Assembly: GCF_003931565.1 (NCBI RefSeq) | Contig: NZ_RRYI01000004.1 | Coordinates: 372,001-436,000, forward strand | Source: Caulobacter sp. 602-1 | GTDB lineage: Bacteria > Pseudomonadota > Alphaproteobacteria > Caulobacterales > Caulobacteraceae | Reading direction: 5' to 3' | Length of the DNA stretch: 64,000 nt | Shown: positions 1-8,823 of the stretch, one piece after another | Numbering within the stretch: position 1 is the first letter of the stretch | How the letters are laid out: the number at the start of each line of letters is the position of its first letter | Position numbers and translations under genes: made by a program | Notes under the pieces: generated by a model | What the model saw: the letters and a program-made list of their open reading frames with translations, nothing else | What the model was told of the DNA's origin: nothing | The model's database searches: none

Positions 1-647
1 CCCTGCGCAAGCCGGCCAGCGTGGTCTTCCCCCTCGGCGTCTATGTCGAGCAGGGCGTGATGCGCGCGGAGGAGGCGAGGGCGCTCGCCGATGCGGTGTC
101 CGAGCGCCGCAACATCCTGGTCGTAGGGCCCACCTCCAGCGGCAAGACCACCCTGGTCAACGCGCTGCTGGCCGAGATCGCCGCCCTGGACGAGCGCGTG
201 GTCCTGATCGAGGACGTGCGCGAGCTGCAATGTCCGGCCCGCAACCTGGTGGCCCTGCGCACCAAGGAGGGCGTGGCCTCGCTTGCCGACCTCGTGCGCT
301 CGTCCCTGCGCCTGCGGCCCGACCGCATCATCATCGGCGAGGTCCGGGGCGCCGAGGCGCTCGACCTGATCAAGGCCTGGGGCACCGGCCATCCGGGGGG
401 CGTCGCCACCCTGCACGCTGGATCGGCGTTGGGCGCGCTGCTGCGCCTTGAACAGCTGATCCAGGAGGCGGTGGTCACCGTGCCCCGCGCCTTGATCGCC
501 GAAACCATCGATCTGGTGGCCGTCATCTCCGGCCGCGGCCGGCAGCGGCGCCTTGTCGATCTGGCGCGCCTGAAGGGCCTTGGCCCCGACGGCGCCTACC
601 AGCTCACCCCCGCCCTGACCTCGAAGGAGATGCCCCATGTCTCGTAG
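1..647 (+). CDS. trbB: TrbB, VirB11-type conjugation ATPase (5' partial)
   Basis: Hexameric secretion ATPase that powers pilus assembly and DNA transfer at the inner face of the membrane. The window begins inside the gene: the frame is open from base 3 and reads LRKPAS directly before the first possible GTG at 21. Visible motifs are Walker A (GPTSSGKTT, about 127-153), an Asp-box (VVLIEDVREL), Walker B (IIIGEVRG) and the His box (GHPGGVATLHAGS). About 210 residues of a family of roughly 320 are present, so the N-terminal domain lies upstream. The stop overlaps trbC by 11 bp, which points to translational coupling. Confidence 0.95.
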   Translation, partial: LRKPASVVFPLGVYVEQGVMRAEEARALADAVSERRNILVVGPTSSGKTTLVNALLAEIAALDERVVLIEDVRELQCPARNLVALRTKEGVASLADLVRSSLRLRPDRIIIGEVRGAEALDLIKAWGTGHPGGVATLHAGSALGALLRLEQLIQEAVVTVPRALIAETIDLVAVISGRGRQRRLVDLARLKGLGPDGAYQLTPALTSKEMPHVS

Positions 648-1008
648 CCTCGTCGCGCCCGGATCCCCGTTTGAACCACCCCGCTGGCGCTTCTCGCGCC
701 TGACCCTGCGGTCGATCGCCGCCGGGCTTTCCGGGATGGCGATCCTGGCCGCCAGCCACGCCCAGGCGGCCGGCTCGTCCATGCCCTGGGAGGAGCCGTT
801 GCAGCGGATCCTGGAGTCGATCGAAGGGCCCGTCGCCAAGATCATCGCGGTGATCATCATCATCGTCACCGGCCTGACCCTGGCCTTTGGCGACACCTCC
901 GGCGGCTCGCGCAAGCTGATCCAGATCGTCTTCGGGCTGTCGATCGCGTTTGCCGCCTCCAGCTTCTTCCTGTCGTTCTTCTCGTTCGGCGGCGGGGCGG
1001 TGATCTGA
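637..1008 (+). CDS. trbC: TrbC, VirB2-like conjugative pilin
   Basis: Predicted prepilin of the mating pilus, 123 residues. A basic N-terminus (about residues 1-28) is followed by a hydrophobic signal ending near HAQA, and then two membrane segments (about 67-85 and 92-113) separated by a short polar loop, the usual VirB2/TrbC layout. The ATG lies inside the end of trbB and the TGA overlaps the trbD ATG. In RP4 the mature pilin is cyclised; nothing here proves that for this protein. Confidence 0.9.
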   Translation: MSRSLVAPGSPFEPPRWRFSRLTLRSIAAGLSGMAILAASHAQAAGSSMPWEEPLQRILESIEGPVAKIIAVIIIIVTGLTLAFGDTSGGSRKLIQIVFGLSIAFAASSFFLSFFSFGGGAVI

Positions 1009-1274
1009 TGGCCAGCGATCGCGCTTTGGGGTTCGCCGCGCCCGTGCATCGGGCCCTGCTTGAGCCGATGTTGCTCGCCGGGGCCCCGCGCGCGATCGCC
1101 CTGGTCAACGGCACCCTGGCCGCCGCCTTGGGCCTGGGCCTGCGGCTCTGGCTGGTCGGCGTCGGGGTCTGGCTGGTCGGCCATGGCCTGGCGGTCTGGG
1201 CCGCGCGCCACGACCCGCTGATCTTCGAGGTGGGCCGCCGGCACGTGCGCGTGCCCACGCGTCTGGAGGTCTAG
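1008..1274 (+). CDS. trbD: TrbD, VirB3-like inner-membrane protein
   Basis: Small (88 aa) VirB3-family subunit of the mating channel, thought to contact the VirB4/TrbE ATPase. Two hydrophobic stretches at about residues 22-42 and 44-62 are separated by very few residues. The C-terminal part (EVGRRHVRVPTRLEV) is basic and ends two bases before trbE. The start overlaps the trbC stop (ATGA type). Identity rests on size, topology and position between trbC and trbE. Confidence 0.9.
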   Translation: MASDRALGFAAPVHRALLEPMLLAGAPRAIALVNGTLAAALGLGLRLWLVGVGVWLVGHGLAVWAARHDPLIFEVGRRHVRVPTRLEV

Positions 1275-1276
1275 CC

Positions 1277-3715
1277 ATGCTGGACCTTCGCGAATATGCC
1301 CGCCGGCCCAAGCGCCTCTGTGACTACCTGCCCTGGGCGGCCCTGGTCGCGCCGGGCGTGGTGCTCAACAAGGACGGCGCCTTCCAGCGCACGGCTGGCT
1401 TCCGGGGTCCTGACCTCGACTCCGTCGGCGACGCCGAGGTCGCCGCCGTCGCCGCGCGGCTGAACAACGCCTTGCGTCGGCTGGGTTCGGGTTGGGCGAT
1501 CTTTATCGAGGCCCGCCGCGACCCGGCCATGGCCTACCCGGACAGCATCTTCCCCGACCCGGTCTCGGCCCTGGTCGATATCGAGCGCCGCCAGGCCTTT
1601 TTGGAGGAGGGGGCGCATTTCGAGAGCCGCTACTTCCTGACGCTCGTCTATCTGCCGCCGGCCGAGCGGACGGGGCGGATGGAGAACCTCTTCGTCGAGG
1701 GACGCGCTCGCGCCGACATCGACTGGCGCGCTCAACTGGCCGGCTTCATCGACCGGTCCGATCGCCTGCTGGCCTTGATCCAGGGGTTGACCCGCGAGGC
1801 GGCCTGGCTGTCAGACGCGGCCACCTTGGGCTTTCTGCACGGGGCGGTGACCACCCAGCGCCAAGGCGTGCGCGTGCCTGAGACGCCCATGCATCTGGAC
1901 GTCCTGCTGGCGACGCAGCCGCTGGACGGTGGGCTGGAGCCACGGGTCGGCGATGCGCATCTGCGTGTCCTCACCATCGTCGGCTTTCCCAGCCAGACCG
2001 TGCCGGGCGTCCTCGATGAGCTTAACCGCTTGGCCTTCGCCTATCGCTGGTCGACCCGCGCCCTGTGCCTGGACAAGGCCGACGCCAACCGCCTGATCGG
2101 CAAGATCCGGCGCCAATGGTTCGCCAAGCGCAAGTCGATCGGTGTCCTCTTGCAGGAGGCCCTGTCCCAGCAGCCCTCGGCCCTGGTCGACAACGACGCC
2201 GTCAACAAGGCCGATGAGGCCGACCAGGCGCTGCAGGACCTCGGCGGCGACGCCGTGGCCTATGCCTATGTCACCGCCAGCCTCGTGGTCTGGGACGAGG
2301 ATCCCGACCGCGCCGACGCCAAGCTGGCCCTGGCCGAGAAGGTCATCGCCGGCCGGGATTTCACGATCATCAAGGAGCGGATCAACGCGGTCGAGGCGTG
2401 GCTCGGAACGCTGCCAGGCCAGACCTACGCCAATGTCCGCCAGCCGCCGCTGTCGACCCTGAACCTGGCCCATATCGCGCCGCTGTCGGCCGTCTGGGCC
2501 GGGCCGTCCTCCAACCCACACCTGGGCGGTCCGCCGCTGCTGATGGCCAAGACCGAGGGCTCGACGCCGTTTCGGCTTTCGCTGCACGTCGGCGATGTCG
2601 GCCACGCCCTGGTGGTCGGGCCGACGGGGGCGGGCAAGAGCGTGCTCCTGGCGCTGCTGACCCTGCAGTTTCGGCGCTATGCGGGCGCGCGGATCGTCGC
2701 CTTCGACTTCGGCGGCTCGATCCGGGCCGCGGCCCTGGGCATGGGCGGGGTCTTTCATGACCTGGGCGGCGTGCTGCTCGACGCCGAGCGTCCGGCGGTG
2801 GCCTTGCAGCCTCTGGCGGGCGTGGACGATCCGGCCGAGCGGGTCTGGGCCGCCGAGTGGATCGCGGTCCTGCTCTCGGCGCAGGGCGTGCCGGTCACCC
2901 CGACGGTGCGCGACCACATCTGGTCGGCCTTGGCCAGCCTGGCCTCCGCCCCGGTCGATGAGCGGACCTTGACGGGGCTTGCGGCCCTGCTGCCGACCCT
3001 GGACCTGAAGAGCGCCCTGACGCCCTACACCCTGGCCGGGCCCTGGGGGCGACTGCTCGACGCCGACCACGAAGCCCTGGCCGCCGGCGCCATCCAGGCG
3101 TTCGAGACAGAGGGGCTGCTGGGCACGGCCGCCGCACCGGCGGTGCTGGCCTATCTCTTTCATCGCGTCGAACTTGAGCTGGACGGTCGGCCGACCCTGA
3201 TCCTGATCGACGAGGGCTGGCTGGCGCTCGATGACCCGGCCTTTGGCGCCCAGCTGCGCGAATGGCTCAAGACCCTGCGCAAGAAGAACGCCTCGGTGGT
3301 GTTCGCCACCCAGTCGCTGACCGACATCGACGCCAGCCCGATCGCCCCGGTGATCGTCGAGAGCTGCCCGACGCGGATCTTCCTGCCCAACCCGCGCGCC
3401 CTGGAGCCGCAGAGCGCGGCGATCTACGCCCGCTTCGGGCTCAGCGCCCGCCAGGTCGAGATCCTCAGCCGCTCCGCGCCCAAGCGCGACTACTACGTCC
3501 AGTCCCGGGCGGGCGAGCGCCTGTTCGACCTGGGCCTGGGGCCCGTCGCTCTGGCCTTCTGCGCGGCCTCCTCGAAAGCCGACCAGGCCGACATCGCCGC
3601 CGTCCTCGCGGCCCAGGGTCCCGAGGACTTCGCCGCCGGCTGGCTGCGCCATCGGGGCCTCTTCTGGGCCGCCGACCTCCTGCCGTCCATCACACTCCCG
3701 GAGTCCTCGCGATGA
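1277..3715 (+). CDS. trbE: TrbE, VirB4-family conjugal transfer ATPase
   Basis: Largest energising subunit of the type IV secretion channel, 812 residues, the usual family length. Walker A (GPTGAGKSVLL) is near residue 448 and Walker B (LILIDEGWLALDD) near 641-653, followed by a sensor region (VVFATQSLTDI). The first half matches the CagE/TrbE/VirB domain by position. The ATG stands two bases after the trbD stop, and the TGA overlaps the trbJ ATG. No frameshift or missing motif was seen. Confidence 0.96.
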   Translation: MLDLREYARRPKRLCDYLPWAALVAPGVVLNKDGAFQRTAGFRGPDLDSVGDAEVAAVAARLNNALRRLGSGWAIFIEARRDPAMAYPDSIFPDPVSALVDIERRQAFLEEGAHFESRYFLTLVYLPPAERTGRMENLFVEGRARADIDWRAQLAGFIDRSDRLLALIQGLTREAAWLSDAATLGFLHGAVTTQRQGVRVPETPMHLDVLLATQPLDGGLEPRVGDAHLRVLTIVGFPSQTVPGVLDELNRLAFAYRWSTRALCLDKADANRLIGKIRRQWFAKRKSIGVLLQEALSQQPSALVDNDAVNKADEADQALQDLGGDAVAYAYVTASLVVWDEDPDRADAKLALAEKVIAGRDFTIIKERINAVEAWLGTLPGQTYANVRQPPLSTLNLAHIAPLSAVWAGPSSNPHLGGPPLLMAKTEGSTPFRLSLHVGDVGHALVVGPTGAGKSVLLALLTLQFRRYAGARIVAFDFGGSIRAAALGMGGVFHDLGGVLLDAERPAVALQPLAGVDDPAERVWAAEWIAVLLSAQGVPVTPTVRDHIWSALASLASAPVDERTLTGLAALLPTLDLKSALTPYTLAGPWGRLLDADHEALAAGAIQAFETEGLLGTAAAPAVLAYLFHRVELELDGRPTLILIDEGWLALDDPAFGAQLREWLKTLRKKNASVVFATQSLTDIDASPIAPVIVESCPTRIFLPNPRALEPQSAAIYARFGLSARQVEILSRSAPKRDYYVQSRAGERLFDLGLGPVALAFCAASSKADQADIAAVLAAQGPEDFAAGWLRHRGLFWAADLLPSITLPESSR

Positions 3716-4443
3716 GTGTTTCCCGACGCCTCTCCCGTCGCCGCATGGCGGCGCTGCTGTGCGGCGCGGTCGCCCTGGCGGCCACGCCGGCCTTGGTCAC
3801 CACGGCCGTGGCCCAGGTCGCCGTCTACGATCCCAGCAACTACGCTCAGAACGTGCTGCAGGCGGCGCGAGCCTTGCAGCAGATCAACAACCAGATCAGC
3901 AGCTTGCAGAACCAAGCTCAGATGCTGATCGGCCAGGCGCGCAATCTGGCCAGCTTGCCGTATTCGTCGCTGTCGGCGTTGCAGCAGCAGGTCGCCGAGA
4001 CCCAGGCGCTGCTCGGCGAGGCCCGGGCCCTGGCCTACAATGTCCAGGACATCCAGGACGCCTTTCATCGCCACTATGACGTGGCCGATCTTCTCGCCAC
4101 GGATGCCGACCTGACCGCCCGGGCCGAGGCCCGCTGGACCACCTCGGTGGCCGGGTTCGAGGACGCCTTGAAGGTCCAGGCCGGTGTGGTCGGCGGTCTT
4201 GAGACCAGCCGTGGCGAGATGCAGAGCCTGGTGTCGGCCAGCCAGGGCGCCAGCGGCGCGCTGCAGGCGGCCCAGGCCGGCAACCAACTCCTGGCCTTGC
4301 AGGCCCAACAGCTCTCGGCCCTGACCGCCGTGGTGGTGGCCAATGGCCGGGCGCAGGCCCTGGAGGCGGCCGATCGCGCCGCCGCGCGCGCCGACGCCAA
4401 GGCCCGCTTCTCCAAGTTCATGGGAGCCGCGCCCCAGCCATGA
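3712..4443 (+). CDS. trbJ: TrbJ, VirB5-like conjugal transfer protein
   Basis: Periplasmic/pilus-tip component, 243 residues. An Arg-rich N-terminus (SRRLSRRR) and hydrophobic core ending TTAVAQV form a signal peptide (about 1-35). The rest is helical, Gln/Ala-rich coiled coil (for example LQQINNQISSLQNQAQ). The start at 3712 is chosen because it overlaps the trbE stop and begins the signal peptide; the frame is open further upstream, but only inside trbE. Confidence 0.92.
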   Translation: MSVSRRLSRRRMAALLCGAVALAATPALVTTAVAQVAVYDPSNYAQNVLQAARALQQINNQISSLQNQAQMLIGQARNLASLPYSSLSALQQQVAETQALLGEARALAYNVQDIQDAFHRHYDVADLLATDADLTARAEARWTTSVAGFEDALKVQAGVVGGLETSRGEMQSLVSASQGASGALQAAQAGNQLLALQAQQLSALTAVVVANGRAQALEAADRAAARADAKARFSKFMGAAPQP

Positions 4444-4679
4444 AACAGTCCGCCGGCTTTCGGGCCCTCGTCTGGGGGACCGCGCTGATCATCTTGCTTG
4501 GGGCCGCTGTCTTGGCGGGCAGGGCGTCCCAAGCGCCAATTGTGACCCCAGCGCCGACAAGGTCGGCCGGGGCCCAGAGCGAGCTTGCGCGCTGCAGGAC
4601 GGCGGGGGAGGGCGATGAAGCCTGCCGCGCAGCCTGGGCCGCGGCCCGGGAGCACTTCTTCAGGCGGCCGGCGTCATGA
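4440..4679 (+). CDS. TrbK-alt-like putative entry-exclusion protein
   Basis: A 79-residue protein with one N-terminal membrane segment (about 9-27) and a short periplasmic part carrying two Cys (ARCRTAGEGDEACRAAW) and a C-terminal AREHFFRRP tail. This Cys pair and the tail resemble the TrbK-alt family found between trbJ and trbL in alphaproteobacterial elements, which replaces the TrbK lipoprotein of RP4. No lipobox is visible. It overlaps both neighbours by 4 bp. The entry-exclusion role is inherited from the family name and untested here. Confidence 0.75.
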   Translation: MKQSAGFRALVWGTALIILLGAAVLAGRASQAPIVTPAPTRSAGAQSELARCRTAGEGDEACRAAWAAAREHFFRRPAS

Positions 4680-5932
4680 GCGACACCGGCGTCATCGACC
4701 GGATGCTGGACGTCTACACCCAGCACATCGACAGCGGGTTTGGCCTGCTGGGCGGGGAGGTGGCGTTCCTGTCCACCACCCTGGTGGCCATCGACATGAC
4801 CCTGGCGGCGCTGTTCTGGGCCTGGGCCCAGGACGACGTCACCGCGCGCCTGGTCAAGAAGACGCTCTATGTCGGTTTTTTCGCCTTCCTGATCGGCAAC
4901 TTCCACGCGCTCAGCCTGATCGTTCTGAAGAGCTTTTCGGGTCTAGGCCTGAAGGCCTCGGGCGCGGGAATTTCGGCCGACGACTTCCTGCGGCCCGGCA
5001 AGCTGGCGGCCCTGGGGATCTCGTCGTGCAAGCCGATCCTGCAGGCGGCCAGCGAGCTGGGCGGCTTTCCCGGCTTCTTCGAAAACATCGTCCAGATCGT
5101 GATCCTGCTGGCCGTGGCCCTGCTCGTCATCGTCGCCTTCTTCGTGATCGCGGTGCAAATTTTCGTGGTCCTCATAGAGTTCAAGTTGGCCACCCTGGCC
5201 GGCTTCGTCCTCGTCCCGTTCGGCCTTTTTGGCCGCACCGCGTTCCTGGCCGAGCGTGTTCTCGGCGCGGTTATCGCCTCCGGCGTCAAGGTGATGGTCC
5301 TGGCGGTGATCGTCGGGATCGGCTCGACGCTGTTTTCGGAATTCAACAGCGCCGCCTCCGGTCAGCCGACCCTGGAAGAGGTCCTGGCCATGGCCTTGGC
5401 GGCCCTGACGCTCCTGGGCCTGTCGATCTTCGGGCCGGGCATCGCCTCGGGCTTGGTGTCGGGCGCGCCGCAACTGGGCGCCGGAGCGGCGGTCGGCACG
5501 GGCCTGACCGTGGCGGGCATGGCCATGGTCGGGGCGGGCGCGGCGCAGATGGCCGCGCGCGGCGGGGCGGGCTTGGCCGCGGCGGCTTCGACCGCCGGCG
5601 GCTCCGGCGGACCGCGGCCGGGTCCCGATACGCCGGCTCCCAGCGGCGCCGGCGGAGGACCTGGCCCGGGTCCTGGATCGGGCGGCGGGTCGGCGCAGCC
5701 GGCCGGCGGAGCCGCGCCCAGCAGGCCCGCGACCTCGGGCGGCGGCGAGCCCGGCGCGGGCGCCGCGTCGTCCGGCGCGGGCGAGGCCCCGGCCGCCGAG
5801 GCGCCGGCCTGGGCGCGCGATCTCAAGCAACAGCAGGCCCTGGCCCATGGCGCGAGCCTGGCCGCCCACGGCCTGGCCAGCGGCGACGACCACAGCGGCG
5901 GCGCCAGTCCCTCTCTCTCGGAGCAAAGCTGA
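4676..5932 (+). CDS. trbL: TrbL, VirB6-like polytopic membrane protein
   Basis: Polytopic subunit of the inner-membrane channel, 418 residues. Hydrophobic segments cluster between residues 25 and 260, including IVILLAVALLVIVAFFVIAV near 142-162. From about residue 285 the sequence is low-complexity Gly/Pro/Ala/Ser, typical of TrbL tails and strongly GC-rich in DNA. The start overlaps the small upstream gene by 4 bp and the stop overlaps trbF. Confidence 0.94.
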   Translation: MSDTGVIDRMLDVYTQHIDSGFGLLGGEVAFLSTTLVAIDMTLAALFWAWAQDDVTARLVKKTLYVGFFAFLIGNFHALSLIVLKSFSGLGLKASGAGISADDFLRPGKLAALGISSCKPILQAASELGGFPGFFENIVQIVILLAVALLVIVAFFVIAVQIFVVLIEFKLATLAGFVLVPFGLFGRTAFLAERVLGAVIASGVKVMVLAVIVGIGSTLFSEFNSAASGQPTLEEVLAMALAALTLLGLSIFGPGIASGLVSGAPQLGAGAAVGTGLTVAGMAMVGAGAAQMAARGGAGLAAAASTAGGSGGPRPGPDTPAPSGAGGGPGPGPGSGGGSAQPAGGAAPSRPATSGGGEPGAGAASSGAGEAPAAEAPAWARDLKQQQALAHGASLAAHGLASGDDHSGGASPSLSEQS

Positions 5933-6618
5933 TGAACCCCTTCAAGGGTCCCTCGCGCCTGGGCGCGACCCCCGTCCCTGAAACCCCTTACCAGCGCGCC
6001 GGCCAGGCCTGGGACCAGCGCATCGGTTCGGCCCGGGTCCAGGCCGCCAACTGGCGGCTGATCGCCCTGGGCCTGCTGGCCAGCAACATCGTCCAGTCCG
6101 GCGGCATGATCTGGCAGGCCGCGCGCGGCACGGTCACGCCGTGGGTCGTCGAGGTCGATCGCCTCGGCCAGACCCTCGCGGTCGGCCCTGCGGTTCGCGG
6201 CTATCGTCCGCCCGATCCGGTCATTGCCTGGACCCTGTCGCGCTTCATCGAGAACACCCGCGCCCTGCCGGCCGACCCGGTGGTGCTGGGCCAGAACTGG
6301 CGGCGCGCCTACGACTTCACCGACGCGGCGGGCGCGGCGGCCCTGTCGGACTATGCGCGGGGCGCTGATCCCTTCGTAGAGGTCGGCAAGGCGCAGGTCT
6401 CCGTCGACGTCACCAATGTCGTGCGCGCCTCGCCCGACAGCTTCCGCCTGGCCTGGACGGAGCGGCGCTATGTCGATGGCCAGCTGGTCTCGACCCAGCG
6501 TTGGAGCGCCATCCTGACCCTGGTGATCGCCGCGCCGACCTCGCCGGAGGCCTTCGTCAAGAACCCGTTCGGGATCTTCGTGCGGGCGATTTCGTGGTCC
6601 CGGGAGTACGGCGCATGA
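5932..6618 (+). CDS. trbF: TrbF, VirB8-like conjugal transfer protein
   Basis: Bitopic inner-membrane assembly factor, 228 residues. A cytoplasmic N-terminus (about 1-40) is followed by a single membrane segment (LIALGLLASNIVQSGGMIW) and a periplasmic NTF2-like VirB8 domain ending PFGIFVRAISWSREYGA, a typical TrbF C-terminus. The start at 5932 overlaps the trbL stop; a much longer upstream extension of this frame runs through trbL and trbK and is not credible. Confidence 0.93.
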   Translation: MNPFKGPSRLGATPVPETPYQRAGQAWDQRIGSARVQAANWRLIALGLLASNIVQSGGMIWQAARGTVTPWVVEVDRLGQTLAVGPAVRGYRPPDPVIAWTLSRFIENTRALPADPVVLGQNWRRAYDFTDAAGAAALSDYARGADPFVEVGKAQVSVDVTNVVRASPDSFRLAWTERRYVDGQLVSTQRWSAILTLVIAAPTSPEAFVKNPFGIFVRAISWSREYGA

Positions 6619-7415
6619 CCCGCTCGATGCTGATGATCGCGCTGGCGGGGCTCGCGACGCCGGCGGCCGGCTTGGCGGCGCCGGCCCACAAGGCCGCCGA
6701 CCGGACTGTGCAGGCGGTGGCGGCCACGGAGTATCTCTTCGTCGAGCGCGGGGTGTTCGAGCTGGTCGCCGCGCCAGGCCGGATCACCGACATCGTCCTG
6801 GAGCCGGGCGAAGCCCTGGTCGAGACCAATCCGATCGCCGCCGGCGACACCGCCCGCTGGGTGATCGGCGACACCACGAGCGGGGAGGGGGAGAGCCGCC
6901 GCGTCCATGTCCTGGTCAAGCCCGTTGAGGCGGGCCTTTCGACCAACCTGATCATCAACACCAGTCGGCGCAGCTATCACCTGTCGATGCGCGCCTCGCC
7001 GCGCGCCTATCTTTCGCAGGTGGCCTGGCGGTATCCGCAAGCGCCGAACCTGGCGTCGACGGTCCCGGTCAAGCCGGTCGTCTTGGTGTCACCGCCGGCT
7101 CCGCCAGCGCCGGTGACGTTCAATCTCGGCTATCGCATCACGGGCGAGGCGCGCTGGCGGCCAGCGCGGGTCTATGACGACGGCGCACGGACCTATGTCG
7201 AGTTTGGTCCCGCGATCGCCCTGTCCGACCTGCCGCCGCTCTACGGTCTGGGACCCGACGGCAAGACCTCGGAACTGATCAACTATCGCCTCGAAGGTCG
7301 TCGGCTGGTGGTCGATCGGCTGTTCGACCGCGCCGAGCTGCGCTTTGGCCTGAAACGATGGGAACGCCGCATCCGCATCGAGCGAACGGCGTCTGGGCGG
7401 GAGGTCGGCCAATGA
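6615..7415 (+). CDS. trbG: TrbG, VirB9-like outer-membrane complex protein
   Basis: Periplasmic/outer-membrane core-complex subunit, 266 residues. A signal peptide (about 1-22, ending GLAAPA) precedes a beta-rich VirB9/CagX fold: the LSMRASPRAYLSQVAWRYP stretch near residue 120 and the C-terminal domain beginning NLGYRITGEARWRP. The ATG overlaps the trbF stop and the end overlaps trbI. No trbH gene lies between trbG and trbI, as in Tn4371-like elements. Confidence 0.93.
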   Translation: MTRSMLMIALAGLATPAAGLAAPAHKAADRTVQAVAATEYLFVERGVFELVAAPGRITDIVLEPGEALVETNPIAAGDTARWVIGDTTSGEGESRRVHVLVKPVEAGLSTNLIINTSRRSYHLSMRASPRAYLSQVAWRYPQAPNLASTVPVKPVVLVSPPAPPAPVTFNLGYRITGEARWRPARVYDDGARTYVEFGPAIALSDLPPLYGLGPDGKTSELINYRLEGRRLVVDRLFDRAELRFGLKRWERRIRIERTASGREVGQ

Positions 7416-8569
7416 CCCCGCCTGTCGATCAAGAACAGCAGGCCATCGCCAAGAGTTTGCGCCTGCGAGGCGCGGCCAAGCCCGTGGCGCGCGTCTCGCG
7501 CAAGGCCCTGATCATCACCGCTAGCGTTGTGGCGATCGGCGTGGCCGCCGCCGTGGCGTGGTCGCTGCGCGAAAAGGAGCGTTCCGCCGCCCAGCCGGTG
7601 TTCCAGCCTGCCGCCTCGCCGCCCGAAGCGGTCACCGGCTTGCCGCGCGACTACCTGCAACGTCGGCAGGTTCCGGTGCTGGGGCCGCCGCTGCCGGGCG
7701 ATCTTGGCCGGCCCATGCTCAGCGCCCAGCGCGCTCGCGGGCTTGACGCTACAGCCGCGCCGTCGGAGCAGGCGACCTCTTTGCCGCCGCCAGTGACCCC
7801 GCGTCCGGTCGAGAGGCCCGTGGCGGTGGACCCGGCGGTCCAGGCCCGTCAGGCGGCGCGCAAAGCCGGTCTGTTCGCGGCGGCGACGGTGAAGGGCGGT
7901 GAGCAGACGTCGCCCGCCACTTCGACGGGCGTGGCAGTCGCCAGCATCGCCGACGAGCGGGCGACCAGCCCCGAGCGGCTGCAGCCGCCGGCCTCGCCCT
8001 ATCTGCTGCAGGCCGGATCGATCATTCCGGCGGCGCTGGTGACCGGAATTCGATCGGATGCGGCGGGCTTGGCTATCGCCCAGGTCAGTCAGGATGTCTT
8101 CGACAGTTTGGGCCGCCATGTGCGTCTGATCCCGGCCGGGTCCCGACTGATCGGGCAGTATGAGGCCGCCACCCGCGTCGGCCAGAGCCGTCTGTCGGTG
8201 GTCTGGACGCGTCTGATCCTGCCGACGGGCCGCTCGATCATTCTCGACAAGCTGCCGGCGGCGGACGCCCAGGGCATGGCCGGACTGGAGGACGGCGTCG
8301 ATCGGCACGGCAAGGCGGTGCTCGCCGCCGCCGCGCTCAGCACGGTGCTGGCGATCGGCGCGGAGGCCGGCCAGTCGAGCGGCGGCGATGACTTGGAGCG
8401 GGCGATCCGTCGCGGCGCCAGCCAGTCGATCAGCGACGTCGGCCAGCAGGCCGTGGGGCGCAGCCTGTCCCTGACCCCGACCCTGACGATCCGACCAGGC
8501 GCGCCCCTGCGCGTCTTGCTGTCGCGTGACCTAGTGCTCGAACCCTATGGCGAGGAGGCGCGCCCATGA
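7412..8569 (+). CDS. trbI: TrbI, VirB10-like channel protein
   Basis: Bridges inner and outer membranes in the mating channel, 385 residues. Layout: cytoplasmic N-terminus, membrane segment ALIITASVVAIGVAAAVAW (about 30-50), Pro-rich linker, then the VirB10 beta-barrel domain starting at YLLQAGSIIPAALVTGIRSD (near 195) and ending LTIRPGAPLRVLLSRDLVLEP. The start at 7412 overlaps the trbG stop. This is the last recognised structural gene of the transfer operon. Confidence 0.95.
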   Translation: MTPPVDQEQQAIAKSLRLRGAAKPVARVSRKALIITASVVAIGVAAAVAWSLREKERSAAQPVFQPAASPPEAVTGLPRDYLQRRQVPVLGPPLPGDLGRPMLSAQRARGLDATAAPSEQATSLPPPVTPRPVERPVAVDPAVQARQAARKAGLFAAATVKGGEQTSPATSTGVAVASIADERATSPERLQPPASPYLLQAGSIIPAALVTGIRSDAAGLAIAQVSQDVFDSLGRHVRLIPAGSRLIGQYEAATRVGQSRLSVVWTRLILPTGRSIILDKLPAADAQGMAGLEDGVDRHGKAVLAAAALSTVLAIGAEAGQSSGGDDLERAIRRGASQSISDVGQQAVGRSLSLTPTLTIRPGAPLRVLLSRDLVLEPYGEEARP

Positions 8570-8787
8570 GCAAACTGAAGCTTGGACCGCTGGAGGACGA
8601 CACGCCGGTCAAAGTCACCGTCGACCTGCCAGCAGCGATCCATCGTGATCTCGTCGACTATGCCAAGGCCCTGGCCGCAGAGAGCGGCGCTAAGCCAGCC
8701 GAGCCGGTTAAGCTGATCGCGCCGATGTTGTCCCGCTTCATGGCCAGCGACCGCGGGTTCGTGCGGGGGCGAAAGCGCCCTACGTAA
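8566..8787 (+). CDS. DUF2274 domain-containing protein
   Basis: A 73-residue soluble protein overlapping trbI by 4 bp. The sequence VTVDLPAAIHRDLVDYAKALA looks like the ribbon-helix start of a small DNA-binding or partner protein, and PVKLIAPMLSRFMASDRGF matches DUF2274 proteins that usually close trb operons in integrative elements. Function unknown; a role in control of the transfer operon is only a guess from size and fold. Confidence 0.85.
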   Translation: MSKLKLGPLEDDTPVKVTVDLPAAIHRDLVDYAKALAAESGAKPAEPVKLIAPMLSRFMASDRGFVRGRKRPT

Positions 8788-8823
8788 GGGCCGGCCTGAC
8801 CCAAGCGCTTGGCCTTGTCTCCT

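Noticed and set aside
1811..3652. 613-codon open frame on the minus strand opposite trbE
   Set aside because: Antisense shadow of a highly GC-rich gene; the plus-strand frame has clear VirB4 motifs and operon overlaps.
8801..8812. 12-bp palindrome CCAAGCGCTTGG after the trb operon, possible terminator or att core
   Set aside because: Too short, no loop and no T tract; no second copy was noticed.
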